9,361 nt of DNA from Bacillus pseudomycoides DSM 12442 (GTDB lineage: Bacteria > Bacillota > Bacilli > Bacillales > Bacillaceae_G). The stretch covers positions 5,548,254-5,557,614 of the forward strand of contig NZ_CM000745.1 in the NCBI RefSeq assembly GCF_000161455.1, given 5' to 3'. Numbering within the stretch: position 1 is the stretch's first letter; each line of letters starts with the position of its first letter. The notes under the pieces were generated by a model. It did no database searches, was not told the DNA's origin, and was given only the letters and a program-made list of their open reading frames with translations. The position numbers were made by a program, and so were the translations under genes. Positions 1-5,123 of the stretch are shown here, piece after piece.

Positions 1-37
1 CGTTTTATGGATACACTTTTTTAGCTTGATGGCGATG
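1..37. repeat. Right end of an IS231-type miniature element (M0), truncated by the window edge
   Basis: Bases 20-37 read TTTAGCTTGATGGCGATG, matching the right-hand inverted terminal repeat seen at 2024-2041, 6664-6681, 6807-6824 and 8091-8108 (consensus CTTARSTTGATGGSSATG). The preceding CGTTTTATGG resembles the CGTTTT(T)GGGG found shortly inside the right end of the other copies. The element body therefore lies to the left, outside the window. The outer flank GGTGGGCCCCC (39-49) is close to the GGG(N5)CCC target preference known for IS231A. Confidence 0.6.
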
Positions 38-57
38 TGGTGGGCCCCCAATTAGAT

Positions 58-86
58 TTGACAAGAATAGGAAAAGGATATAAAAT
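58..86 (+). promoter_or_regulatory. SigA-type promoter of the tetR-like gene
   Basis: A perfect -35 TTGACA (58-63) is followed after exactly 17 bases by TAAAAT (81-86), a 5/6 match to the -10 consensus. The start point would fall near 93, directly in front of the operator palindromes and about 70 bases ahead of the TetR start codon. Confidence 0.75.
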
Positions 87-93
87 TCAATTA

Positions 94-127
94 ATTGAAC
101 GTTCAATCAAAAAAATGAATGTTCAAT
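94..127. promoter_or_regulatory. Tandem TetR-type operators downstream of the promoter
   Basis: ATTGAACGTTCAAT (94-107) is a perfect 14-bp palindrome. AATGAATGTTCAAT (114-127) matches it at 12 of 14 positions. The centres are 20 bp apart, about two helical turns, so two dimers could bind the same face of the DNA. The pair covers the expected transcription start just after the -10, the usual place for an autorepressing TetR-family protein. That the downstream TetR protein binds here is inference. Confidence 0.65.
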
Positions 128-163
128 TAAAAATAGTGAACAATTTATAAGGTGGTGATTCTT

Positions 164-757
164 ATGGAAGACAGGCAATCTTTTATAACAGAAGCAAGAA
201 GAGAACAAATAATTAAGGCCGCTGTTGAAGTTTTAAGAGAAGTTGGGTATGTAAGTACAAGTTTGTCGAAAATAGCAAAAAAAGCAAACATAAGTACAGG
301 GTTAATTTCTTATCACTTTTCTGGTAAAGAAGATTTGATGAACAATACTTTAATGTATTTAGTTGAACAAGAATGGTTATTTATTAATGCAAGAGTTAGT
401 CAAAAACAAGCATCTACAGAAAAATTAAAAGCATTTATCGAAGCAAGTTTAGCTTATCAGGTTATAAACCGAACAAATAATATCGCTTTAATTGAAATAG
501 TTTTTAATGCACGAACACCAGATCATATTCCTTATTATTTACTAGAAGACGATGAAGAAGATTTAATAAAGGGTTTATTACAAGAAATTCTCTTACAGGG
601 GCAGGAATCAAAAGAATTTGGAGATTTTAATATTCAAGTGACCGCAACAATTATTCAAGGTTCGATATCAGAATCTTTGATATCGAACCAAAGTAAAATG
701 AGTTTAGAAAATTATAGTGAAGAATTGATAAAAAGCATATTGAAAATAGTTAAATAA
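164..757 (+). CDS. TetR/AcrR-family transcriptional regulator
   Basis: This encodes a 197-residue DNA-binding repressor of the usual TetR size. The N-terminal three-helix domain is clear: helix 1 around residues 12-27, then a helix-turn-helix at about 33-52 ending in the hallmark turn GLISYHFSGKEDL. Residues 60-197 are a variable helical ligand-binding and dimerisation region, so the inducer cannot be read. The ATG at 164 is preferred over the in-frame GTG at 152 because AAGGTGGTG (149-157) is then a well-placed ribosome binding site. It has its own promoter and two palindromic operators, so it is probably autoregulated. No transporter or enzyme follows in an obvious operon: the next gene, a YqeB-like membrane protein, lies 248 bp away. 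A perfect 12-bp inverted repeat lies inside its 3' third. The family call is firm; the target genes are unknown. Confidence 0.9.
   Translation: MEDRQSFITEARREQIIKAAVEVLREVGYVSTSLSKIAKKANISTGLISYHFSGKEDLMNNTLMYLVEQEWLFINARVSQKQASTEKLKAFIEASLAYQVINRTNNIALIEIVFNARTPDHIPYYLLEDDEEDLIKGLLQEILLQGQESKEFGDFNIQVTATIIQGSISESLISNQSKMSLENYSEELIKSILKIVK
659..689. repeat. Perfect 12-bp inverted repeat inside the tetR-like gene
   Basis: GGTTCGATATCA (659-670) and TGATATCGAACC (678-689) are exact reverse complements separated by 7 bases. The repeat is wholly coding, covering residues 166-176 (GSISESLISNQ). It would form a stable mRNA hairpin. No U-run follows, so it is not a standard terminator. Confidence 0.7.
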
Positions 758-1005
758 TGAAAACAAAAAATCATTTATATATAAGTTAATAAAATGACAT
801 AAAAACCCCTTTCTTTTTAGGGGAGGACGAGAGCAGCTGGCCGTTCAGAGAAGCGGTCAGGGCCTTTTCCTGACACATGCGAGGTTTAAAACAAAGAGAG
901 TAAACCAGTAGCGGCCATGTTGTATTCTGCATATCTGCGACTTATATGTCGATATATAATTCCAAAATATTGTTTATAACTAATTTAATAGAGAGGATAG
1001 AGATT
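758..1005. other. Intergenic region with an unusually GC-rich patch and small hairpins
   Basis: No convincing gene is seen. After an AT-rich stretch comes a 5-bp hairpin CCCCT/AGGGG (806-810 with 819-823). It is followed by a U-run only when read leftward, so it could be a weak minus-strand terminator. Bases 820-915 are much richer in G and C than anything nearby and include a perfect 6-bp hairpin GTCAGG/CCTGAC (856-861 with 869-874). The patch could be a remnant of foreign DNA or a structured leader for the next gene; neither can be decided here. Confidence 0.4.
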
Positions 1006-1701
1006 ATGATAGAAAGCGAAACATTTCTTGGACATAGTAAGCCCCAAAAAGTAATTATTGTTTTAGTACCCATGATATTAGGTGGTTTGATTGGTTGGTT
1101 TGTTCCCATCATTGCCAATTGGATACTAAAACTTCCAGTAGTTCCAATGGAGAAGTTGATTTTACTCATTACATTCTTTAACAGCTTATGGGTTTCAAGT
1201 ATTGCCACCGTTATTGGAACAATAGCAGGTTTATTATTGGGTTTTATTATTTTAAATGAGAGTATCGAAGTCACAATTTCCTACAATAATTTGCAACTAA
1301 AATTTGGAGAAAAAATAATTATCATTGATAAAAAGGACATTTTAGCAATCTATATAGAAAATAAGCATTTAATTATCCTTGGGCAAAAGAGTAATGAATT
1401 ATATAGAGAAGTTATTGAAGTGAAGAAGGATACTGTACGAGAAGCTTTTAATAAGCATCAATATTCATGGAATGAAACTGATCCATTTGGTAGCGAATAT
1501 GAGCGATGGGCTTTAGGACATACTGATTTTCCCGAAAAAATTAATGTATTACTTTATGCTAGAGACCGTGCATTGAAAGAAAAGAAAAAGGCAGATGCTA
1601 AATATCTACGAGAAGATTTAGCTCAGTTAGGAGCTGTCATTAGAGATGAAAAAAATGGTCAGTACGTGAGACTTGCCCAAAATGCTAATTTTGATGTTTA
1701 G
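1006..1701 (+). CDS. YqeB-like membrane protein of unknown function
   Basis: This encodes 231 residues, close to the length I recall for B. subtilis YqeB (about 240). An N-terminal hydrophobic helix (about 16-37) and a second hydrophobic block (about 51-83) anchor it in the membrane. A soluble part follows, first beta-rich (86-140) and then helical. The motif DPFGSEYERW (159-168) is a landmark I associate with YqeB proteins. Residues 174-222 (FPEKINVLLYARDRALKEKK, then ADAKYLREDLAQLG and a charged end) resemble the C-terminal helical region of cysteinyl-tRNA synthetases. Start choice: the ATG at 1006 has GAGAGG (991-996) nine bases ahead. The in-frame ATG at 946 has no ribosome binding site and would add 20 residues. 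The molecular role is unknown and the YqeB assignment is from memory of the family. Confidence 0.7.
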   Translation: MIESETFLGHSKPQKVIIVLVPMILGGLIGWFVPIIANWILKLPVVPMEKLILLITFFNSLWVSSIATVIGTIAGLLLGFIILNESIEVTISYNNLQLKFGEKIIIIDKKDILAIYIENKHLIILGQKSNELYREVIEVKKDTVREAFNKHQYSWNETDPFGSEYERWALGHTDFPEKINVLLYARDRALKEKKKADAKYLREDLAQLGAVIRDEKNGQYVRLAQNANFDV

Positions 1702-1705
1702 CATT
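1681..1705 (+). terminator. Possible weak terminator at the end of the yqeB-like gene
   Basis: AATGCTAA (1681-1688) and TTAGCATT (1698-1705) form a perfect 8-bp stem with a 9-base loop that contains most of the stop region. The trailing U-run is poor (TT then AAC). It could be a terminator, an mRNA 3'-end hairpin, or chance. Confidence 0.3.
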
Positions 1706-1912
1706 TAACTCGATTTAGGTAAGACTATTTTCTATACTCCTTATCAATTTGAGTAGTAATTGTGCGCTATTTTTAATCGAACTTTATTTCAAAGTAGCTG
1801 ATCTTCCATGGTAATAGATAAAGGAGGTGGGTTTACCGTCTTCTTTTTTTGCAATTTGTTACTGTGTAAATAATCCTTAGCGTGGCTATTCTCCGAAATG
1901 CTGGCGATGCCT
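1702..1912. other. Gene-free spacer ending in a disrupted IS231-type end
   Basis: No gene is supported. At 1872-1881 AATCCTTAGC is the exact reverse complement of GCTAAGGATT at 1925-1934 in the left end of M1, and TGGCGATG (1902-1909) is the outer part of a right-end repeat. Together they look like a right terminal repeat (CTTAGC...TGGCGATG) whose central TTGA has been replaced by about 20 unrelated bases (1882-1901). This would make back-to-back element ends, the left one broken. Confidence 0.4.
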
Positions 1913-2041
1913 CATGTCCATCAAGCTAAGGATTTGGAACCACCCAAAAATGAAAATTTTACCTTTTTACAGTTATTTATAGAATTCGGCTCATTTTTTT
2001 CGTTTTTGGGGGACAATTAATTTCTTAAGTTGATGGGCATG
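1913..2041 (+). mobile_element. M1: 129-bp miniature inverted-repeat element with IS231-type ends
   Basis: The left end CATGTCCATCAAGCTAAG (1913-1930) and right end CTTAAGTTGATGGGCATG (2024-2041) are inverted repeats matching at 15 of 18 positions and matching the ends of the IS231 transposon in this window. There is no coding capacity. The interior is closely similar to M4: 28 bases at 1952-1979 are identical to the reverse complement of 8041-8068. It is also related more distantly to M3. GGGTCCCGCCA (2042-2052) follows the right end and resembles an IS231 target; no matching copy is visible left of 1913. It is a non-autonomous, MITE-like element presumably moved by IS231 transposase in trans. 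Confidence 0.75.
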
Positions 2042-2134
2042 GGGTCCCGCCAACCAAATGACATAAAACCTACGTTAAGACAATTTTTGGAATAAAAAAC
2101 TACCTTTTCTTACACTAAGCAATTTTTCACTTAT

Positions 2135-2219
2135 AAAAAGCCGATTTCCTATGAAGTGCACCCCGATTGTTAGACACAGTCTAACAATCGGAGGTGCACT
2201 TCATGGAGAGCGGCTTTTT
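2135..2219 (-). terminator. 85-base bidirectional hairpin terminator of the P450 gene, with an IS3-like end pair in its core
   Basis: The outer stem AAAAAGCCG (2135-2143) pairs with CGGCTTTTT (2211-2219), giving a U-run on both strands. On the minus strand this lies just past the P450 stop. After an imperfect section, the inner stem is ATGAAGTGCACC (2151-2162) with GGTGCACTTCAT (2193-2204), then CCGATTGTTAGAC (2163-2175) with GTCTAACAATCGG (2179-2191), a single bulged A (2192) and a 3-base loop. This is far longer than a normal terminator. The inner 50 or so bases look like two inverted ends of an IS3-family (IS150-group-like) element placed head to head. Confidence 0.7.
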
Positions 2220-2248
2220 AACTTACCATTTATTAAAAATTATACTAA

Positions 2249-3487
2249 TTAAAGTTGTAAAGGTAATTCTTCTAATGACCTCATTAGATAGCTTTCTTTC
2301 CATTTCACTTGCTCTCTTTCACCTTGAATCTGTAAATTTGGCATACGGCGTAATAATGTAGAAATTGCGATTTTTGATTCTAAACGAGCAAGTGATGCTC
2401 CAAGACAAAAGTGACTACCATAACCAAATGCAATATGACGATTATTTTTTCTTGTAACATCAAAAACATCAGCGTTTGAAAAAATTTTTTCATCACGGTT
2501 AGAAGATGCTAGTGAAATAATAATCCTATCTTTTGATTGAATATCTTGGCCATGCATTGTAAACGGTTCTGCTGTCCAACGTATAGTAGTTAATTCAACG
2601 GGGCTGTAAAATCGTAACGCTTCTTCAATAGCTGAATCGATTAAATCAGGGTTTTGAAGAAGCTTTTGTAATTGAACTGGATGCTCTAACAATGCTAGTG
2701 TCATATTGGCAATTAGGTTTACAGTTGTTTCATGTCCAGCAACAATAAGCAACGTAATTGTCGAGTATAACTCTGATGCATTTAATTTTATTCCTTCACT
2801 TTCCGCTTGTATTAGTGCACTGATTAAATCGTCTGTAGGATTTTTTCTTTTTTTATAAACTAAATACTGTATATATTCAGCGAATTCTTCTAATTTTTGA
2901 TTATTTTTTTGAACATCTTCTAGTCGAAGTGGAGTATCAATGATCGCCTGTGACCAAATTCTAAATTTATGCTGATCTTCAAGAGGAATTCCTAACATTT
3001 CACTAATTACCATAATGGGTAAGGGAAAGGCATAATCGTTTACAAGATTTATTGAATGAGTGTGTTCAACTTTATTTAATAGAGCATCAGCGATATGTTG
3101 AATTCGACATTCAAGTTGCAAAATCATCTGAGGAGTAAATGCTTTTTGAACAAGTGACCGTAGACGGTGATGGTCGGGGGGATCTGAGTTTAACATATGA
3201 TTTCTTAAAAGCTCCCTATTTTCTAGCGAAAAAGGAACTTTAACGTCCTCTTTTTTACTAAATACATTCTCAAAATTTTTCATTAATCTTGCATCTTTTA
3301 ATAAAGCCATAGCATCTTCATATCTCGTAATAAGCCACCCTTGTCCTTGTTCGCATAGAGATAAAGGATAAACAGGTTGAAAGGCACGTAGTTCTTTGTA
3401 AATATCGTATGCTTTCTGTTTAAACATTGGAGAAGCTAATTGTGTTTCTGCCAAGAGACTAAAATTTAGTTCGTTTTTTGAAATCAT
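2249..3487 (-). CDS. Cytochrome P450, CYP107-like
   Basis: This encodes a soluble bacterial P450 monooxygenase of 412 residues, the normal length. Heme and oxygen-activation motifs are all present: the I-helix AGHETT (250-255), the K-helix ExxR (E289, R292), and the heme loop FGYGSHFCLG with the thiolate ligand Cys361. PPDHHRLRSLVQKAFTP (103-119) and ISEMLGIP (161-168) resemble Bacillus CYP107 enzymes such as PksS (CYP107K) and CypA (CYP107J). Substrate cannot be predicted; relatives hydroxylate polyketides, steroids or fatty acids. No ferredoxin or reductase partner is adjacent, so it must borrow electrons from elsewhere. The start is the ATG at 3487, served by GGAGGT, rather than the upstream ATG at 3502, which overlaps that ribosome binding site. 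It is an isolated gene between an M1 element and a transposon, with its own terminator. Confidence 0.92.
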   Translation of the reverse strand: MISKNELNFSLLAETQLASPMFKQKAYDIYKELRAFQPVYPLSLCEQGQGWLITRYEDAMALLKDARLMKNFENVFSKKEDVKVPFSLENRELLRNHMLNSDPPDHHRLRSLVQKAFTPQMILQLECRIQHIADALLNKVEHTHSINLVNDYAFPLPIMVISEMLGIPLEDQHKFRIWSQAIIDTPLRLEDVQKNNQKLEEFAEYIQYLVYKKRKNPTDDLISALIQAESEGIKLNASELYSTITLLIVAGHETTVNLIANMTLALLEHPVQLQKLLQNPDLIDSAIEEALRFYSPVELTTIRWTAEPFTMHGQDIQSKDRIIISLASSNRDEKIFSNADVFDVTRKNNRHIAFGYGSHFCLGASLARLESKIAISTLLRRMPNLQIQGEREQVKWKESYLMRSLEELPLQL

Positions 3488-3540
3488 CAATATAACCTCC
3501 ATTTTTACAGACTTATTGGGTAACTCAACTCTTAATTTGC

Positions 3541-3570
3541 ATTATAACCCATTTAAATTCAATAACGTAA
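3541..3570 (-). promoter_or_regulatory. Candidate promoter of the P450 gene
   Basis: On the minus strand a perfect -10 TATAAT (3541-3546) has TTACGT (3565-3570) upstream with an 18-base spacer, a weak -35. It lies about 55 bases ahead of the start codon. The -10 is convincing and the -35 is not. Confidence 0.45.
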
Positions 3571-3665
3571 AGAATATTCAGATAAAATATTACTTTACTT
3601 GGTAAAATAAATAGAAAAATTCTGAGATATTTACCTCGTTTAGTCATTTGAATATCACTTATAAG

Positions 3666-3677
3666 GGGTCCCGCCCC
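3666..3677. repeat. Left target-site duplication of the 3-kb transposon
   Basis: GGGTCCCGCCCC here is identical to 6681-6692. Within it, GGGTCCCGCCC fits exactly the GGG(N5)CCC target consensus reported for IS231A, which generates duplications of about 10-12 bp. The true 11-bp duplication is either 3666-3676 with 6681-6691 or 3667-3677 with 6682-6692; the second gives symmetric CAT/ATG element ends. Confidence 0.8.
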
Positions 3678-3752
3678 CATCACCATCAAGCTAAGAAAAA
3701 CAAATACCCCAAAACGAAAATTTTCTTCGTTTTGAGGAACTATCAACTTAAG
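3678..3752. repeat. M2: decayed miniature element forming the transposon's left end
   Basis: It starts with the left repeat (3678-3695) and shares CCCC, CGAAAATTTTC and TTCGTTTTG segments with M1, M3 and M4, but most of the middle is missing. It ends with ATCAACTTAAG (3742-3752), which is a terminal repeat in the opposite orientation to that expected for a right end. CCCCAAAACGAA pairs imperfectly with TTCGTTTTGAGG, so the remnant can also fold into a hairpin. Confidence 0.55.
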
Positions 3753-3807
3753 ATAAGTGTATTTATCCAAAACAAGTAAAAAGAAAAATTTATACAGCTA
3801 GGATCTT

Positions 3808-3838
3808 AATAACATCTTTCATAATGAAAGATGTTATT
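3808..3838. repeat. Perfect 14-bp hairpin upstream of padR
   Basis: AATAACATCTTTCA (3808-3821) and TGAAAGATGTTATT (3825-3838) are exact reverse complements around the 3-base loop TAA. It is AT-rich and lacks a good U-run on the right, so it is either a weak bidirectional terminator shielding the passenger genes from outside transcription or a protein-binding site. Confidence 0.6.
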
Positions 3839-3847
3839 TTCTATCTT

Positions 3848-3882
3848 CATATGTTGTTTTACGACATATGTCGTGTTACGAT
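3848..3882 (+). promoter_or_regulatory. padR promoter with overlapping PadR-type operators
   Basis: TTGTTT (3854-3859) and TACGAT (3877-3882) are separated by 17 bases, and TG at 3874-3875 gives an extended -10. CATATGT (3848-3854) and ACATATG (3864-3870) form an inverted repeat around 9 bases, containing the ATGT...ACAT pattern known for PadR-family operators. ACGACATATGTCGT (3861-3874) is a perfect 14-bp palindrome lying between -35 and -10. Binding here would block RNA polymerase, consistent with autorepression. Confidence 0.6.
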
Positions 3883-3902
3883 ATGTTTTAGGAGGTGAAA
3901 AA

Positions 3903-4232
3903 ATGGACAAAGAAATGATGAAGGGAAGCATTGATATACTTGTACTCTCTATAATTTCTCACCATGATACTTACGGTTATGAAATCATTCAAAAACTTAA
4001 AGTACAAAGCAATGACGTTTACCATATGAGTCAAGGCACACTATATCCAGCACTCAAACGAATGGAGCAAAAAAATTTGATTGAATCATACTGGGGAGAA
4101 TCAGAAAGTGGAATGAAAAGGAAATTTTACCGTATTACTAAGGCTGGAAAGCAGGAACTAGAGAAGAAGCTGGATTATTGGGGACAAATCACTGCACTTA
4201 TTCAAGCTTGTCGGAAAGGAGAATTCGCATGA
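3903..4232 (+). CDS. PadR-family transcriptional regulator
   Basis: This encodes a 109-residue winged-helix repressor, typical of short (subfamily 2) PadR proteins. The N-terminus MKGSIDILVLSIISHHDTYG (6-25), the recognition-helix region MSQGTLYPALKRMEQKNLI (42-60) and the wing GMKRKFYRITKAG (70-82) are hallmark sequences. A C-terminal helix (about 83-103) gives the dimer interface. The ATG at 3903 follows GGAGGTG (3891-3897); the frame is open further upstream but without a ribosome binding site. It overlaps the next gene by 4 bases (ATGA), so the two are translationally coupled. Short PadR proteins often sense drugs or phenolic acids, or control an adjacent membrane protein, and act on their own promoter. 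The operator-like palindromes upstream fit that role; the ligand is unknown. Confidence 0.92.
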   Translation: MDKEMMKGSIDILVLSIISHHDTYGYEIIQKLKVQSNDVYHMSQGTLYPALKRMEQKNLIESYWGESESGMKRKFYRITKAGKQELEKKLDYWGQITALIQACRKGEFA

Positions 4233-4954
4233 AAGAGTTTGAAAATTACATAGAATGTATTGTAAAAAAGACTAATCTAGATAGGTCAGCCCGTGAGGAA
4301 CTAGCTATAGAATTACTTGATCATCTTATTAGTTTAAAGGAAGAGTATGTTAAACAAGGAATGTCTATAGAGCAAGCAAAACAATTGGCGATACAACATT
4401 TTGGAGAACCAGATTCTATTGGAGGGGAGCTTCAAAAATCTATTTTTCCATATGAAAAATTCATAAAGCGTTCTGCATGGTCTCTATTTGTTCCTTATAT
4501 ATTATTCTTTATTTGGTATCAGTACTTAGGAAATAGCGTTGGTCGTGAGTGGTTTCTTAGGATTATTGAGCAATTTTCAAGAAATCATGATGTAATGTGG
4601 TTGCTTCGCACTTTTATTGATATTACACCTTTCTATACCCTTTTTCTATATAACATACCTGGTTATTGGATAGCTCATGCAGTTAAACCAATTATCTTAT
4701 TGATTCCATTGGGATTTTTAATTCCTATTCTATTTCATAGGTTCCGCTCTTCTAAAGCAGCTTTTATGCTCTTTGTTAAATTAACTTTAAGCATTGAGTT
4801 GTTGTATATTGTCATGTTAGTAGGTACTTTTGACACTACTAGTATTATTTTTCATTTGGTTGGCCTCTTAGTTGGGTTTATGGGATGGAAATTACTACAG
4901 AAACTGCAGATTAAAAAATTCCTTACACCATCTAATATGAACTATGTGAAGTGA
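4229..4954 (+). CDS. Membrane protein with N-terminal HAAS-type domain and C-terminal VanZ-like domain
   Basis: This encodes 241 residues. Residues 1-72 are helical and carry the pattern seen in HAAS / permease-prefix domains, which commonly accompany PadR regulators: ELAIELLDHLISLKEEYVKQ (24-43), then EQAKQLAIQHFGEP (48-61). Hydrophobic segments follow at about 83-100, 150-170, 177-198 and 203-222. The last three fit a VanZ-like fold: an IPLGFLIPILF helix (159-169), a SIELLYIV helix (188-195), and GTFDTTSIIFHLVGLLVGF (199-217), which parallels the R-fD-DvilN-GgllGy motif of VanZ proteins. Some VanZ proteins raise resistance to lipoglycopeptides. The start overlaps the padR stop and has AAAGGAG (4215-4221). 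PadR probably controls it, perhaps with the HAAS domain feeding back on PadR; that is inference. Function at the envelope is likely but unproven. Confidence 0.75.
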   Translation: MKEFENYIECIVKKTNLDRSAREELAIELLDHLISLKEEYVKQGMSIEQAKQLAIQHFGEPDSIGGELQKSIFPYEKFIKRSAWSLFVPYILFFIWYQYLGNSVGREWFLRIIEQFSRNHDVMWLLRTFIDITPFYTLFLYNIPGYWIAHAVKPIILLIPLGFLIPILFHRFRSSKAAFMLFVKLTLSIELLYIVMLVGTFDTTSIIFHLVGLLVGFMGWKLLQKLQIKKFLTPSNMNYVK

Positions 4955-5072
4955 AAATTTTATTGTGATTAATTCATAGAGGATCTTGGAACCAAATAAA
5001 AAATGTACAAGAATCTAAAAATGTTTTGTCTTTATTATTCAGGTAGCAATTTAGACTATTCCTTATATGTAA

Positions 5073-5121
5073 AAAAACGCTATTCTTTTGTTAACCACAT
5101 ACACGAAAGGATGGCGTTTTT
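5073..5121 (+). promoter_or_regulatory. RNA hairpin sequestering the transposase ribosome binding site
   Basis: AAAAACGCTATTC (5073-5085) can pair over 13 positions, counting G-U pairs, with GGATGGCGTTTTT (5109-5121). This covers the region just upstream of the transposase ATG and part of the AAAGGA ribosome binding site (5106-5111). Transcripts entering from outside would fold and hide the start signal, while transcripts starting inside the stem would not. Such protection is known for IS231 and other insertion sequences. Here it would also dampen read-through from the padR-vanZ operon. Confidence 0.65.
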
Positions 5122-5123
5122 GT

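Noticed and set aside
942..1274. Minus-strand open frame of 110 codons
   Set aside because: It is the complement of the yqeB-like gene, has no ribosome binding site and no recognisable domain.
1808..1873. Short plus-strand frame of 21 codons (MVIDKGGGF...)
   Set aside because: It has no ribosome binding site before the ATG and a phenylalanine run from a T-tract; likely chance.
1913..2041. Assignment of the miniature elements to the bcr1 repeat
   Set aside because: The size is roughly similar, but bcr1 is reported with a short TTTAT duplication, while these have IS231-type ends and G/C-rich targets.
3525..3770. Minus-strand open frame of 81 codons
   Set aside because: It runs through the P450 promoter and across the transposon's left end and duplication; the composition looks noncoding.
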